A DNA stretch of 64,000 bases, taken from positions 62,001 to 126,000 of the forward strand of contig FOAY01000015.1 of NCBI GenBank assembly GCA_900109485.1. Direction: 5' to 3'. Positions 18,943 through 29,296 of this stretch are shown one piece after another. The notes under the pieces are model-generated. The model was not told the origin of the DNA, did no database searches, and saw nothing but the letters and a program-made list of their open reading frames with translations. Both the position numbers and the translations under genes were made by a program. The stretch's first letter is position 1. The number at the start of each line of letters is the position of its first letter. Source of the DNA: Kosakonia sacchari. Its GTDB lineage: Bacteria; Pseudomonadota; Gammaproteobacteria; Enterobacterales; Enterobacteriaceae.

Positions 18943-19383
18943 ATGACGACAACGCCTGCAGAACGAATCGGAGGCTGGTTACTTGGCCCTCTGGCCTGGT
19001 TGCTGCTCACGTTATTAAGTACTTCTCTGGCATTAATGCTCTATGCCACCGCGCTATTAACGCCACAGACGGTCGCGGCGCTCGGCGCGCAAACACTGAA
19101 AGAAAACGTTCTGTGGTTCGTTTCATTCGCCTTCGCTATCGCCATCTGGTATTACACGTTCTGGTTGGTGGTCGCCTTTTTTAAGCGCCGCCGCAGCGTA
19201 CCCAAACACTATATAATCTGGTCGTTAATTTGCGTCCTGCTGTCGCTGAAAGCATTCGCTTTCTCCCCCGTTTCCGACGATCTGGCGGTGCGACAGCTTC
19301 TGTTCCCACTGCTTGCCGCTGCGCTGATGGTGCCTTACTTCAAGCGTTCTCAACGCGTGAAAAAGACCTTTGTTAATCCGTAA
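18943..19383 (+). CDS. ydgK: DUF2569-like inner membrane protein YdgK
   Basis: 146 residues with four predicted membrane helices (about 10-35, 60-85, 93-110 and 115-132) and a basic C-terminus. It corresponds to E. coli YdgK by position directly before rsxA and by sequence (IGGWLLGPLAWLLLTLLS at the start). Function unknown. A good GAGGAAG ribosome site lies before the ATG. The rsx operon starts 77 bp later, and it is unclear whether ydgK is co-transcribed with it. Confidence 0.85.
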   Translation: MTTTPAERIGGWLLGPLAWLLLTLLSTSLALMLYATALLTPQTVAALGAQTLKENVLWFVSFAFAIAIWYYTFWLVVAFFKRRRSVPKHYIIWSLICVLLSLKAFAFSPVSDDLAVRQLLFPLLAAALMVPYFKRSQRVKKTFVNP

Positions 19384-19460
19384 TAACCTTACAGTTATCC
19401 TGTTGTCGCCCGGTGCTGTTTGACCGATAATAGGCGGCTTTTTTATTTTCAGGCCAAATA

Positions 19461-20042
19461 ATGACAGATTATCTGCTGCTATTTATCGGGACGGTGCTGG
19501 TCAATAACTTCGTACTGGTGAAGTTTCTTGGCTTGTGTCCGTTTATGGGCGTTTCCAAAAAACTGGAAAGCGCCATGGGCATGGGTCTGGCGACCACCTT
19601 TGTGATGACGCTGGCGTCGGTGTGCTCCTGGGTTATCGATACCTGGGTTCTGATCCCGCTGGATTTAGTCTATCTGCGCACGCTGGCGTTTATCCTGATT
19701 ATCGCGGTTGTCGTGCAGTTCACCGAAATGGTGGTGCGCAAAACCAGCCCGGCGCTCTATCGCCTGCTGGGGATCTTCCTGCCGTTGATTACCACCAATT
19801 GCGCGGTGCTGGGCGTTGCGCTGCTGAATATCAACCTTGGTCATAATTTCATGCAATCGGCGTTATATGGCTTTGCCGCCGCCGTTGGCTTCTCTTTGGT
19901 GATGGTGCTGTTCGCTGCGATCCGCGAGCGTCTGGTGGTTGCCGATGTGCCCGCCCCCTTTCGCGGCAATGCGATTGCGTTAATCACTGCGGGCTTAATG
20001 TCTCTGGCCTTTATGGGCTTTAGTGGTCTGGTAAAACTGTAA
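19461..20042 (+). CDS. rsxA: Rsx/Rnf electron transport complex subunit A
   Basis: 193 residues, integral membrane subunit with six helices, paralogous to RsxE (compare [20 protein letters not shown] here with [20 protein letters not shown] in RsxE). The Rsx (Rnf) complex couples NAD(P)H and ferredoxin-like electron transfer to ion movement; in E. coli it keeps SoxR reduced and thus switches off the superoxide response. First gene of rsxABCDGE-nth. The stop overlaps the rsxB ATG by one base, so translation is coupled. Confidence 0.96.
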   Translation: MTDYLLLFIGTVLVNNFVLVKFLGLCPFMGVSKKLESAMGMGLATTFVMTLASVCSWVIDTWVLIPLDLVYLRTLAFILIIAVVVQFTEMVVRKTSPALYRLLGIFLPLITTNCAVLGVALLNINLGHNFMQSALYGFAAAVGFSLVMVLFAAIRERLVVADVPAPFRGNAIALITAGLMSLAFMGFSGLVKL

Positions 20043-20620
20043 TGAGTGCAATTTCAATTGCCGTTGCGGCCCTGAGCGTGCTTGGGCTGCTGTTCGGCCT
20101 CATTCTCGGTTATGCATCCCGCCGCTTTGCGGTTGAGGACGATCCGGTCGTTGAACGTATTGATGAACTGCTGCCGCAAAGTCAGTGCGGTCAGTGCGGC
20201 TATCCTGGTTGCCGCCCTTATGCGGAAGCCGTGGGCATCAACGGCGAAAAAATTAACCGTTGCGCGCCGGGCGGCGAGGCGGTAATGCTGAAAATCGCCA
20301 CGCTGCTGAATGTCGATCCGCAACCGCTTGACGGCGATGCCAGCGCGCAGGAGCCGGTACGGATGCTGGCGGTTATTGATGAAAACAACTGCATTGGCTG
20401 CACCAAATGCATCCAGGCCTGTCCGGTCGATGCCATCCTTGGTGCCACGCGCGCCATGCATACGGTGATGAGCGATCTGTGTACCGGTTGTAATCTTTGT
20501 GTGGATCCGTGCCCGACGCAATGCATTGAATTGCGTCCTGTGGAAACGACCACCGCGAGCTGGAAATGGGATTTAGAAACCATCCCGGTACGTATTATTC
20601 CTGTGGAACACCATGCTTAA
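20042..20620 (+). CDS. rsxB: Rsx/Rnf complex ferredoxin subunit B
   Basis: 192 residues. One N-terminal membrane helix (about 5-25), then a four-cysteine cluster region (CGQCGYPGC plus a later Cys) and two bacterial-type [4Fe-4S] ferredoxin motifs, [12 protein letters not shown] and [12 protein letters not shown]. It passes electrons between RsxC and the flavin subunits. Overlaps rsxC by eight bases. All cluster cysteines are present. Confidence 0.96.
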   Translation: MSAISIAVAALSVLGLLFGLILGYASRRFAVEDDPVVERIDELLPQSQCGQCGYPGCRPYAEAVGINGEKINRCAPGGEAVMLKIATLLNVDPQPLDGDASAQEPVRMLAVIDENNCIGCTKCIQACPVDAILGATRAMHTVMSDLCTGCNLCVDPCPTQCIELRPVETTTASWKWDLETIPVRIIPVEHHA

Positions 20621-22808
20621 GTTATTTTCCGCTTTCCGAAAAGAGAAACTGTGGGATTTTCACGGTGGCATTCATCCGCCAGAGATGAAAACGCAGTCTA
20701 ACGGTACGCCGCTGCGCCAGTTACCGCTGGCACAGCGCTTTGTCATTCCGCTGAAACAACATATTGGTGCTGAAGGCGAACTGTGCGTCAGCGTCGGTGA
20801 TACGGTGCTGCGCGGCCAGCCGCTGACGCGCGGTCGCGGCCGAATGCTGCCGGTACATGCCCCGACGTCGGGTACCGTTGTGGCTATCGCCCCCCACTCC
20901 ACCGCGCACCCTTCTGCGTTGCCGGAAATGAGCGTCATTATTGCAGCGGATGGCGAAGATCGCTGGATCGAACGTGATGGCTGGCATGACTACCGCTCGC
21001 ACAGCATTGATGCGTTGCTCGAACGCATTCATCAGTATGGCGTCGCGGGGTTAGGCGGCGCGGGCTTTCCGACTGCCGCCAAACTGTATGGCGGCGGCAA
21101 TAAAATTGAAACGCTGATCATCAACGCCGCCGAATGCGAGCCGTACATTACCGCTGACGATCGGCTGATGCAGGATTGTGCCGCGCAGATTATCGAAGGC
21201 GTGCGTATTCTGGCGCACATTCTTAAACCGCGTCAGATCCTCATCGGAATTGAAGATAATAAACCGCAGGCCATTTCGATGATGCGTGCGGTGCTGGCTG
21301 ATAGCCATGATATTCAGTTACGCGTTATTCCAACCAAATACCCGTCCGGCGGCGCAAAACAGTTGACGCAGATCCTGACCGGCAAACAGGTGCCGCACGG
21401 CGGTCGTTCTTCGGATATCGGCATCCTGATGCAAAACGTCGGTACCGCCTATGCGGTGAAACGCGCGGTGATTGACGGTGAGCCTCTGACCGAACGTGTC
21501 GTCACGCTGACCGGCGAAGCCGTCACCCGTCCCGGCAACGTCTGGGCGCGTCTGGGGACGCCAGTGCGTCATCTGCTTGAGCATGCCGGTTTCTGCCCCT
21601 CCAGCGAACAACTGGTCATTATGGGCGGCCCGCTGATGGGCTTTACCCTGCCGTGGCTGGATGTTCCGGTGGTCAAAATCACCAACTGTCTGCTGGCGCC
21701 GTCTGCCAGTGAAATGGGTGAACCGCAGGAAGAGAAAGGCTGTATTCGCTGTAGCGCCTGTGCCGATGCCTGCCCGGCAGATTTACTGCCGCAGCAGCTT
21801 TACTGGTTCAGCAAAGGCCAGCAGCACGATAAGGCCACCGCGCATAATCTTTCCGACTGTATCGAATGCGGCGCCTGCGCCTGGGTGTGCCCCAGCAATA
21901 TTCCGCTGGTGCAATATTTCCGCCAGGAGAAAGCGGAAATTTATGCCATTGCGCAGGAAGAGAAACGCACGATCGAAGCCAAAGCACGCTTTGAGGCGCG
22001 TCAGGCTCGTCTTGAGCGCGATAAAATTGCCCGCCAGCAGCGCCACAAACAGGCCGCAGTGCAGCCTGGTGCTCAGGATCAGCAGGCCATCGACGCGGCG
22101 CTGGCTCGCGTCAGAGAAAAACAAGCTACCGCCACACAACCGGTAGTGATTCAGGCTGGCGCTGAGCCGGATAACCGCGATGCCATCGCCGCCCGCGAAG
22201 CGCGCAAAGCGCAGGTGCGCGCCCGCCAGGCAGAGAAAGCACAGCACGCTGAGGCAAACGCGGCGAGCGGTGAAACGGCCGATCCGCGTAAAGCCGCCGT
22301 CGAAGCAGCGATTGCCCGCGCGAAAGCGCGCAAAGCGGCGCAGCCTGAATCCCCGGCGGCCGAACAACCGCCGGAGCAGGCGTCTGTCGATCCGCGTAAA
22401 GCCGCCGTTGAAGCCGCCATTGCCCGCGCAAAAGCGCGCAAAGCGGCGCAGCCTGAATCCCCGGCTGCCGAACAACCGCAGGAACAGGCGTCTGTCGATC
22501 CGCGCAAAGCGGCTGTAGAGGCGGCAATTGCCCGCGCGAAAGCGCGCAAAGCGGCGCAGCCTGAATCTCCGGTTACTGAACAACCGCCGGAACAGGCGTC
22601 TGTCGATCCGCGCAAAGCTGCTGTAGAGGCGGCAATTGCCCGCGCGAAAGCGCGTAAAGCAGAACAAACGCAGGCGCAGGCAGCGGCAAATGAGGCATCG
22701 CCGGTTCCGCAGGCCGCCAATGATGATCCGCGCAAAGCGGCAGTCGCCGCCGCCATCGCCCGTGTTCAGGCGAAAAAAGCCGCGCAGCAAGCTGTTAACG
22801 AGGATTAA
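20613..22808 (+). CDS. rsxC: Rsx/Rnf complex NADH-binding subunit C
   Basis: 731 residues (E. coli about 740). The NADH/FMN-binding core occupies about 1-350 ([29 protein letters not shown]), followed by two [4Fe-4S] motifs, [12 protein letters not shown] and [12 protein letters not shown], at about 370-430. The rest is an alanine/lysine/arginine-rich helical tail made of tandem 36-residue repeats beginning [20 protein letters not shown], four copies plus a diverged end copy. Tail length varies between species. Peripheral membrane subunit; overlaps rsxB and is followed immediately by rsxD. Confidence 0.96.
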   Translation: MLKLFSAFRKEKLWDFHGGIHPPEMKTQSNGTPLRQLPLAQRFVIPLKQHIGAEGELCVSVGDTVLRGQPLTRGRGRMLPVHAPTSGTVVAIAPHSTAHPSALPEMSVIIAADGEDRWIERDGWHDYRSHSIDALLERIHQYGVAGLGGAGFPTAAKLYGGGNKIETLIINAAECEPYITADDRLMQDCAAQIIEGVRILAHILKPRQILIGIEDNKPQAISMMRAVLADSHDIQLRVIPTKYPSGGAKQLTQILTGKQVPHGGRSSDIGILMQNVGTAYAVKRAVIDGEPLTERVVTLTGEAVTRPGNVWARLGTPVRHLLEHAGFCPSSEQLVIMGGPLMGFTLPWLDVPVVKITNCLLAPSASEMGEPQEEKGCIRCSACADACPADLLPQQLYWFSKGQQHDKATAHNLSDCIECGACAWVCPSNIPLVQYFRQEKAEIYAIAQEEKRTIEAKARFEARQARLERDKIARQQRHKQAAVQPGAQDQQAIDAALARVREKQATATQPVVIQAGAEPDNRDAIAAREARKAQVRARQAEKAQHAEANAASGETADPRKAAVEAAIARAKARKAAQPESPAAEQPPEQASVDPRKAAVEAAIARAKARKAAQPESPAAEQPQEQASVDPRKAAVEAAIARAKARKAAQPESPVTEQPPEQASVDPRKAAVEAAIARAKARKAEQTQAQAAANEASPVPQAANDDPRKAAVAAAIARVQAKKAAQQAVNED
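22281..22790 (+). repeat. In-frame 108-bp tandem repeats in rsxC
   Basis: The motif GATCCGCG(T/C)AAAGC recurs at 22281, 22389, 22497 and 22605, exactly 108 bp apart, and again at 22725 after a diverged 120-bp spacer. Each unit encodes 36 residues. Units 1-3 are nearly identical in DNA, which implies recent duplication or gene conversion. Confidence 0.92.
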
Positions 22809-23861
22809 ATGGTTTTCCGAATCGCAAGTTCCCCCTATACCCATAACCAGCGTCAGACTTCACGCATCATGCTGCTGGTGACGCTCGCCACCGTGCCTGG
22901 CATTGCCGCTCAACTGTGGTTTTTCGGTTGGGGAACCCTGATACAGATTATTCTCGCCATTGTCACTGCTCTGGCAGCGGAAGCGCTGGTGTTGTCGCTG
23001 CGTAAACAAAACGTGGGCGCGATTCTGACGGATAACTCGGCGCTATTAACCGGCCTGCTGCTGGCTATCAGTATCCCCCCTTTCGCGCCGTGGTGGATGG
23101 TGGTGCTGGGTACGGCGTTCGCCGTCATTATCGCTAAACAGTTATATGGCGGGCTTGGTCACAACCCATTTAACCCGGCGATGATCGGTTACGTAGTACT
23201 GCTGATCTCCTTCCCGGTGCAAATGACCAGCTGGCTGCCGCCCTACGAAATCGCCCATACCGTGCCGGGATTTATGGATGCAGTACAGGTGATCTTCAGC
23301 GGGCATACTGCAACGGGCGCCACCATGGAAACCCTGCGTATCGGCATTGATGGCGTCAGCCAGGCCACGCCGCTGGATACCTTTAAAACGTCACTGCATG
23401 CGGGTCGCAGCGTCGAGCAGATTCTGCAATACCCGATCTACAGCGGTGTGCTGGCGGGCGCAGGCTGGCAGTGGGTTAACCTCGGCTATCTGGCCGGCGG
23501 GCTGTTCCTGCTGTGGCAGAAGACCATTCGCTGGCATATTCCGCTGAGCTTCCTGCTCTCGCTTGCCGTGTGCTCCACGCTTGGCTGGATCTTTTCCCCG
23601 CAAGCGCTGGCTGCGCCGCATCTGCATTTGCTCTCCGGCGCAACCATGCTGGGCGCTTTCTTTATTCTGACCGATCCGGTAACCGCCTCCACCACCAACA
23701 AGGGGCGGCTGATTTTTGGCGCGCTGGCGGGTTTGCTGGTGTGGCTGATCCGCAGTTTTGGCGGCTATCCGGACGGCGTCGCCTTTGCCGTACTGCTGGC
23801 TAATATCACCGTACCGCTAATTGACTACTACACGCGTCCTCGCGTGTACGGGCATCGTTAA
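22809..23861 (+). CDS. rsxD: Rsx/Rnf complex membrane flavoprotein subunit D
   Basis: 350 residues, NqrB/RnfD family with about ten membrane helices. The covalent FMN attachment threonine is Thr187 in [26 protein letters not shown], a conserved family loop, is at 117-129. Starts immediately after the rsxC stop, and a clear AAGGAG site precedes the following rsxG. Part of the ion-translocating membrane core. Confidence 0.95.
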   Translation: MVFRIASSPYTHNQRQTSRIMLLVTLATVPGIAAQLWFFGWGTLIQIILAIVTALAAEALVLSLRKQNVGAILTDNSALLTGLLLAISIPPFAPWWMVVLGTAFAVIIAKQLYGGLGHNPFNPAMIGYVVLLISFPVQMTSWLPPYEIAHTVPGFMDAVQVIFSGHTATGATMETLRIGIDGVSQATPLDTFKTSLHAGRSVEQILQYPIYSGVLAGAGWQWVNLGYLAGGLFLLWQKTIRWHIPLSFLLSLAVCSTLGWIFSPQALAAPHLHLLSGATMLGAFFILTDPVTASTTNKGRLIFGALAGLLVWLIRSFGGYPDGVAFAVLLANITVPLIDYYTRPRVYGHR

Positions 23862-23870
23862 GGAGTCGCC

Positions 23871-24491
23871 ATGCTGAAGACAATGCGTAAACATGGCGTG
23901 ACGCTGGCGCTGTTTGCCGCGGCTTCTACGGGCCTGACGGCGGCCATTGATCAAATGACCAAAACCACGATTGCCGAACAGGCCGCGCAGCAACAGAAAG
24001 CGCTGTTTGATCAGGTGATCCCCGGCGACAGCTATAATAATGCGCTGCAACAGAGCTGTTATCTGGTGAGCGATCCGGCGTTAGGTAAAGGCCAGCATCA
24101 TCTGTGGATTGCCAAAAAAGATGAGCAGCCGGTGGCGGCGGTGATTGAAGCCACGGCACCCGACGGCTACTCTGGGGCGATTCAGTTGCTGGTCGGTGCC
24201 GACTTCTCCGGCAACGTGCTGGGCGTGCGCGTGACAGAGCATCATGAAACGCCGGGGCTGGGCGATAAAATCGAACTGCGTATTTCTGACTGGATCACGC
24301 ATTTTTCCGGGAAGAAAATTGCAGGTGCCGCCGACCCGCATTTCGCGGTGAAAAAAGATGGCGGCGATTTCGATCAGTTCACGGGAGCCACCATTACCCC
24401 GCGCGCGGTGGTCAATGCGGTTAAACGCACGGGTCTGTATGCAACGACGCTGCCTGAGCAGCTTTCCCGTTTACCGGGTTGTGGAGAGTAA
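23871..24491 (+). CDS. rsxG: Rsx/Rnf complex periplasmic FMN subunit G
   Basis: 206 residues. One N-terminal membrane anchor (about 9-26) and a periplasmic FMN-binding domain with the (S/T)GAT flavinylation motif, here TGAT at 171-174, so Thr174 should carry FMN attached by ApbE. The [11 protein letters not shown] loop before it is conserved. Fifth gene of the operon; nine bases separate it from rsxD. Confidence 0.95.
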   Translation: MLKTMRKHGVTLALFAAASTGLTAAIDQMTKTTIAEQAAQQQKALFDQVIPGDSYNNALQQSCYLVSDPALGKGQHHLWIAKKDEQPVAAVIEATAPDGYSGAIQLLVGADFSGNVLGVRVTEHHETPGLGDKIELRISDWITHFSGKKIAGAADPHFAVKKDGGDFDQFTGATITPRAVVNAVKRTGLYATTLPEQLSRLPGCGE

Positions 24492-24494
24492 ACG

Positions 24495-25190
24495 ATGAGC
24501 GAAGTAAAAGACGTTATCGTCCAGGGGCTGTGGAAAAACAACTCCGCGCTGGTGCAACTGCTCGGGATGTGCCCGCTACTGGCGGTAACCTCCACGGCGA
24601 CTAACGCGCTGGGTCTGGGGCTGGCTACCACGCTGGTTCTGACGCTGACCAACTTGTTTATTTCACTGTTGCGCCGCTGGACGCCCGCAGAGATCCGTAT
24701 ACCTATTTACGTGATGATTATCGCATCCGTAGTCAGCGCGGTGCAGATGCTGATTAACGCTTACGCTTTTGGTCTGTACCAGTCATTGGGGATCTTTATT
24801 CCGCTGATTGTCACCAACTGTATCGTGGTTGGGCGCGCTGAAGCGTTTGCCGCGAAAAAAGGTCCAGCGTTATCGGCGCTGGATGGTTTTTCCATCGGCA
24901 TGGGGGCAACCTGTGCGATGTTTGTTCTCGGCTCGCTGCGTGAAATTCTTGGCAATGGCACCCTGTTTGACGGCGCAGACGGTCTGCTCGGCAACTGGGC
25001 AAAAGTGCTGCGTATTGAAGTGTTTCACACCGATTCACCGTTTTTGCTGGCAATGTTGCCGCCGGGTGCATTTATCGGTCTGGGCATGATGCTGGCAGTG
25101 AAGTATCTGATCGATCAAAAAATGAAAAAGCGCCGGGAAGCCGCTGCCACTGTTAGTGACGCTGCGCACTCGTCGCCCGGGAAGGCATAA
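24495..25190 (+). CDS. rsxE: Rsx/Rnf complex membrane subunit E
   Basis: 231 residues, six-helix membrane protein paralogous to RsxA and forming the A-E pair that binds a membrane iron-sulfur centre (conserved cysteines in [10 protein letters not shown] and [14 protein letters not shown]). A polar C-terminal tail follows the last helix. The stop TAA shares a base with the nth ATG (25190), so the repair gene is translationally coupled to the complex, as in E. coli. Confidence 0.95.
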   Translation: MSEVKDVIVQGLWKNNSALVQLLGMCPLLAVTSTATNALGLGLATTLVLTLTNLFISLLRRWTPAEIRIPIYVMIIASVVSAVQMLINAYAFGLYQSLGIFIPLIVTNCIVVGRAEAFAAKKGPALSALDGFSIGMGATCAMFVLGSLREILGNGTLFDGADGLLGNWAKVLRIEVFHTDSPFLLAMLPPGAFIGLGMMLAVKYLIDQKMKKRREAAATVSDAAHSSPGKA

Positions 25191-25825
25191 TGAATAAAGC
25201 AAAACGGCTGGAAATATTAACCCGTTTACGGGAAAACAACCCACACCCGACCACCGAACTCAATTTCAGTTCGCCGTTTGAACTGTTGATCGCCGTGCTG
25301 CTTTCCGCCCAGGCGACCGACGTCAGCGTCAATAAAGCCACCGCGCTGCTCTACCCGGTTGCCAATACGCCAGCCGCGATGCTGGCGCTGGGCGTTGAGG
25401 GCGTAAAGCAATACATCAAAACCATTGGCCTGTTTAACAGCAAAGCGGAAAACGTGATTAAAACCTGCCGCATTTTGCTGGAAAAACATGGTGGCGAAGT
25501 ACCGGAAGATCGCGCCGCGCTGGAAGCGCTGCCGGGCGTCGGGCGTAAAACCGCCAATGTGGTGCTCAATACCGCCTTTGGCTGGCCAACGATTGCCGTC
25601 GACACACACATCTTCCGCGTCTCTAACCGCACGCGTTTTGCGCCCGGTAAGAACGTAGAGGAAGTGGAAGAGAAACTGCTGAAAGTGGTGCCAGCTGAGT
25701 TTAAAGTCGATTGTCACCACTGGTTGATCCTGCACGGGCGATACACCTGCATCGCCCGTAAGCCGCGCTGCGGCTCCTGCATTATCGAAGATCTCTGCGA
25801 GTACGACGACAAAGCCGAACTCTGA
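25190..25825 (+). CDS. nth: Endonuclease III
   Basis: 211 residues, the exact E. coli length. Bifunctional DNA glycosylase/AP lyase for oxidised pyrimidines in base excision repair. Catalytic Lys120 within the helix-hairpin-helix LPGVGRKTANVV and Asp138 in VDTHIFRV are present, as is the C-terminal [4Fe-4S] signature with cysteines spaced 6-2-5. Last gene of the rsx operon; convergent with the CopD-like gene, six bases apart. Confidence 0.97.
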   Translation: MNKAKRLEILTRLRENNPHPTTELNFSSPFELLIAVLLSAQATDVSVNKATALLYPVANTPAAMLALGVEGVKQYIKTIGLFNSKAENVIKTCRILLEKHGGEVPEDRAALEALPGVGRKTANVVLNTAFGWPTIAVDTHIFRVSNRTRFAPGKNVEEVEEKLLKVVPAEFKVDCHHWLILHGRYTCIARKPRCGSCIIEDLCEYDDKAEL

Positions 25826-25831
25826 CCGCCG

Positions 25832-26257
25832 TCAGAACGGCCGGAATACCGCCAGCAGAATAATCACCGCCACCACGACGATAATCAGCGTGGTGGCATT
25901 ACGCACAGCGCCTGCGCCCTTCACCGCCTCGCCTGCCGCCATCCGGCGTATCGTTGCCGAAAGAAAACCGTGCAGCCCGGAAAGCGCAATCACGGCCACG
26001 ATCTTCACGACCAGCCAGAGATGCGGAAACTGTCCGTGAGCGATAACCATGATCGCCCCGGCAATCCACAGCAGCAGCATCGCAGGGGTAACGACTTTGC
26101 GGCTCCAGCGGCGTACCGCCAGCAACAACCCCGCCGTTGAGGTTTTATCACTTTGCAGCGCGCTCCAGCCAGCAACCACAGCCATTACCAACATGCCGCC
26201 AACCCAGACGATGGCGGAGACAATATGTAACGCATTGAGCCACGGGTGAAAGTTCAT
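25832..26257 (-). CDS. CopD-like four-helix membrane protein
   Basis: 141 residues, almost entirely hydrophobic, with four helices (about 8-28, 50-72, 80-98 and 118-138). The first helix reads LNALHIVSAIVWVGGMLV, with a conserved-looking histidine at residue 10, as in the CopD/DUF2214/HemJ group of small cytochrome-b-like membrane proteins. Such proteins are linked to copper handling or haem, but the substrate cannot be told from sequence. E. coli K-12 has no gene between nth and dtpA, so this is accessory. Start set at ATG 26257; a longer frame upstream is poorly protein-like. Confidence 0.68.
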   Translation of the reverse strand: MNFHPWLNALHIVSAIVWVGGMLVMAVVAGWSALQSDKTSTAGLLLAVRRWSRKVVTPAMLLLWIAGAIMVIAHGQFPHLWLVVKIVAVIALSGLHGFLSATIRRMAAGEAVKGAGAVRNATTLIIVVVAVIILLAVFRPF

Positions 26258-26420
26258 TATTTGACTCCAGTAGAAAGGGACAGGCAGCAGTCTGCCAGCA
26301 GCGCGGCGGGATGTCATGAACAATGCGCGGCATAATGTTAAAAAAGGCAGGGTTATTGCCTTTTTACCGTATGCGGAAGTCATGAAAATTGGCGGAACTT
26401 GCTGATTTTCAGCCGATAAC

Positions 26421-26442
26421 GGATGTGATATTACTCACATCC
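26421..26442. promoter_or_regulatory. Perfect CRP-type palindrome
   Basis: TGTGA-N6-TCACA at 26424-26439, extended to a perfect 8+8 inverted repeat (GGATGTGA/TCACATCC). It is 164 bp before the CopD-like start on one side and about 560 bp before dtpA on the other. Which gene it serves is not evident. Confidence 0.7.
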
Positions 26443-27000
26443 CTGCACATTGCCCAGTAAGACGCATTAAAGTGCGAAAAAAGAGTAATTGAGCAAATAA
26501 TCGTTCACTTATGCGTATTCATTAAGACTTATCATTTTTTTAGAAGAAAAAAATACAACCACAGTGTGATTATGCTGACATTGCTAATGTGATGTTAAAA
26601 AAGAAGTTTACCGCTGAAGATTTCATGGCGTAGCGCAAAGTTTAATCACTTATTTTCAAGACATATAACCATCAATGTTTGATAAACCAGTCCAATACAC
26701 TACATTACAAGCAAAACAGTAGAACATATAGCTAATAAAGCAAACCCACCTGCTCATCTCAGTGGAAAAATCCGTCTTTATTACATTGATAAAATTTAAC
26801 TCTGAATAACAAATACAATTACCGAGTAATGTAATGACAGAGATCTATGTAACAGAATATTTCAAAGGTATTGCCTGAAAGCCCAGGATAGTGAACATTA
26901 CCCGCCGTTTCCCCTCCCAATATAACTATAAGCGTGATGAACTCTGGTTATTACGCGCTGAACACCCCCGTTAATATGGGATGTAAAAAAAGAGGTATAT
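26443..27000. other. AT-rich non-coding stretch upstream of dtpA
   Basis: No convincing reading frame in either direction. The stretch is clearly richer in A and T than its surroundings up to about 26860, and the last 60 bases hold a good AGAGG ribosome site for dtpA. E. coli also has a long untranscribed or leader region before dtpA (OmpR- and GcvB-controlled), so a long leader is possible. I see no terminator hairpin, so a small RNA is not supported. Confidence 0.55.
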
Positions 27001-28503
27001 GTGTCAACTGCAAACAAACCAACCGAAAGCGTTAGCCTGAACGCGTTTAAACAACCGAAAGCGTTTTATCTGATTTTCTCCATCGAGTTATGGGAACGTT
27101 TTGGTTACTACGGCCTGCAAGGGATCATGGCCGTTTACCTGGTAAAACAGCTGGGTATGTCCGAAGCGGACTCGATTACGCTGTTCTCTTCCTTTAGCGC
27201 GCTGGTCTACGGCCTGGTCGCTATCGGCGGCTGGCTGGGCGATAAAGTCCTCGGCACCAAACGTGTGATTATGCTGGGCGCGATTGTGCTGGCGATCGGC
27301 TATGCGCTGGTGGCATGGTCTGGTCATGACGCCGGTATCGTCTATATGGGTATGGCGGCTATCGCCGTCGGTAACGGGCTGTTCAAAGCCAACCCGTCTT
27401 CCCTGCTCTCTACCTGCTATGCCAAAGATGATCCGCGTCTGGACGGTGCATTTACCATGTACTACATGTCCGTTAACGTTGGCTCCTTCTTCTCTATGCT
27501 GGCAACGCCGTGGCTTGCCGCGAAGTTCGGCTGGAGCACGGCATTTGGTCTGAGCGTTGTCGGTCTGCTGATCACCATCGTTAACTTCGCCTTCTGCAAA
27601 CGCTGGGTGAAAAACTACGGTTCAAAACCGGATTTCGCACCGGTGCGTATGGGTTACCTGCTGGCGACCATCGTCGGTGTTGTCGTGCTGGTTGCCATCG
27701 CCACCTGGCTGCTGCACAACCAGGGAATTGCCCGTATGGTACTGGGCGTTGTTGCGCTGGGCATTATCTGCATCTTCGCGAAAGAGACGTTCGCCCTGCA
27801 AGGCGCTGCGCGTCGCAAAATGATTGTGGCCTTCATTCTGATGCTTCAGGCGATCGTTTTCTTCGTCCTGTACAGCCAGATGCCGACGTCCCTGAACTTC
27901 TTTGCCATTCGCAATGTTGAACACACGCTGTTCGGCATCGCGTTTGAGCCGGAACAGTATCAGGCGCTGAACCCGTTCTGGATCATTATTGGTAGCCCGA
28001 TTCTGGCCGCGATCTACAACAAAATGGGCGATACGCTGCCGATGCCGCATAAATTTGCGATCGGTATGGTGCTGTGCTCAGGCGCGTTCCTGGTTCTGCC
28101 GCTGGGCACCAAATTCGCGTCCGATGCCGGTATCGTCTCCGTGAACTGGCTGATTGCAAGCTACGCCCTGCAGAGTATCGGTGAACTGATGATCTCCGGT
28201 CTGGGCCTGGCGATGGTTGCGCAGTTGGTACCACAACGTCTGATGGGCTTCATCATGGGTAGCTGGTTCCTGACTACTGCCGGGGCGAACATCATCGCCG
28301 GTTACGTTGCTAACCGGATGGCGATCCCGGAAAACGTAACTGATCCGCTGATGTCACTGGATATCTACGGTACTGTCTTCCTGCAGATTGGTATCGCCAC
28401 AGCCGTGATTGCTGTGCTGATGATCCTGGCTGCACCGAAGCTGAACCGCATGACGCAGAGCGACGACAACGTGCGCGAAGCGTCGGAAACCGCAACAGCG
28501 TAA
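27001..28503 (+). CDS. dtpA: Di-/tripeptide:proton symporter DtpA
   Basis: 500 residues, POT/PTR (NRT1-PTR) family, twelve core helices plus two extra bacterial helices. The proton-coupling ExxERF motif is at 29-34 ([10 protein letters not shown]), and the second signature ([14 protein letters not shown], here [12 protein letters not shown]) is near 155-165. Imports di- and tripeptides and some beta-lactams. Start codon is GTG, as in E. coli dtpA (ydgR/tppB), with AGAGG upstream. Monocistronic: a strong terminator follows. Confidence 0.96.
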   Translation: MSTANKPTESVSLNAFKQPKAFYLIFSIELWERFGYYGLQGIMAVYLVKQLGMSEADSITLFSSFSALVYGLVAIGGWLGDKVLGTKRVIMLGAIVLAIGYALVAWSGHDAGIVYMGMAAIAVGNGLFKANPSSLLSTCYAKDDPRLDGAFTMYYMSVNVGSFFSMLATPWLAAKFGWSTAFGLSVVGLLITIVNFAFCKRWVKNYGSKPDFAPVRMGYLLATIVGVVVLVAIATWLLHNQGIARMVLGVVALGIICIFAKETFALQGAARRKMIVAFILMLQAIVFFVLYSQMPTSLNFFAIRNVEHTLFGIAFEPEQYQALNPFWIIIGSPILAAIYNKMGDTLPMPHKFAIGMVLCSGAFLVLPLGTKFASDAGIVSVNWLIASYALQSIGELMISGLGLAMVAQLVPQRLMGFIMGSWFLTTAGANIIAGYVANRMAIPENVTDPLMSLDIYGTVFLQIGIATAVIAVLMILAAPKLNRMTQSDDNVREASETATA

Positions 28504-28529
28504 TCGCTGCGGGGAACACGAAATATTCA

Positions 28530-28560
28530 GCCGCTAACCCAGGTTAGCGGCTTTTTTTTT
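28530..28560 (+). terminator. dtpA terminator
   Basis: 9-bp stem GCCGCTAAC/GTTAGCGGC with a CCAG loop, followed by nine T residues. Confidence 0.95.
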
Positions 28561-28611
28561 ATTCCGCGGCGTAATAACCTAATGCCCGAAATTAACAATA
28601 AGGAAAGCATA

Positions 28612-29217
28612 ATGAAACTGTTTTACAAGCCAGGCGCCTGCTCGCTTGCATCGCACATTGCCCTGCGTGAAACCGGTAAAGACGTGACGCTGGTCAGCGT
28701 CGACCTGATGAAAAAGCGCCTGGAAAATGGCGAAGACTTTTTTGCCATTAACCCGAAAGGCCAGATCCCTGCGCTTCAGCTTGATGACACCACGCTGGTG
28801 ACGGAAGGCGTGGCAATCATGCAGTATGTCGCCGACAGCGCGCCGGACAGCCAGCTTCTGGCGCCGGTTGGTACGTTGCCGCGCTACAAAACGCTGGAGT
28901 GGCTGAACTTTGTCGCCACCGAGCTGCATAAAGGCTTCACGCCGCTTTTCCGCCCGGATACGCCGGAAGAGTACAAACCGACGGTTCGCGCTCTGCTGGA
29001 GAAAAAGCTGCAATACGTAAACGAATCGCTGGCGAACAGCGAGTGGATCAGCGGCGCGCGCTTCACCATTGCTGATGGCTACCTGTTTACGGTGCTGCGC
29101 TGGGCGCGCGCGGTGAAACTGAACATGGAAGGCCTGAGCCATATTGACGCTTACATGGCGCGCGTTGCTGCTCGTCCGGCGGTTGCGGCAGCGATGGCAG
29201 CGGAAGGTATTCAGTAA
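28612..29217 (+). CDS. gstA: Glutathione S-transferase
   Basis: 201 residues, beta-class GST. Thioredoxin-like N-terminal domain with Cys10 (YKPGACS) and, in the helical domain, His106 (ATELHKGF), both known to matter in the E. coli enzyme. Conjugates glutathione to electrophiles and has peroxidase activity. The ATG at 28612 has AAGGAA upstream. In E. coli the gene (gst/gstA) occupies the same place between dtpA and pdxY. Confidence 0.95.
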   Translation: MKLFYKPGACSLASHIALRETGKDVTLVSVDLMKKRLENGEDFFAINPKGQIPALQLDDTTLVTEGVAIMQYVADSAPDSQLLAPVGTLPRYKTLEWLNFVATELHKGFTPLFRPDTPEEYKPTVRALLEKKLQYVNESLANSEWISGARFTIADGYLFTVLRWARAVKLNMEGLSHIDAYMARVAARPAVAAAMAAEGIQ

Positions 29218-29269
29218 GCATTAATGGCCCCACGGTGCGTTTGCGGGCGGCATTGATGCCAGTAAGAGA

Positions 29270-29296
29270 AAGGCGGGAAAATCCCGCCTTTTTTTA
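29270..29296 (+). terminator. gstA terminator
   Basis: GGCGGGA/TCCCGCC stem with an AAA loop followed by seven T residues; ends one base before the pdxY stop and may work weakly on the other strand. Confidence 0.9.

Noticed and set aside
21783..22844. Long open frames antisense to rsxC (over 350 and 200 codons)
   Set aside because: They mirror the repetitive, GC-rich coding strand of rsxC, have no ribosome site, and encode Arg- or Ala-rich low-complexity products.
26564..26579. Second CRP-like site (TGTGATTATGCTGACA)
   Set aside because: The right half lacks the TCACA core and the position does not fit a promoter I can see.
15657..26595. Shared word GCTAATGTGATGTT at about 15660 and 26584
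   Set aside because: A 14-base match without palindromic or functional context; several such pairs are expected by chance in 64 kb.
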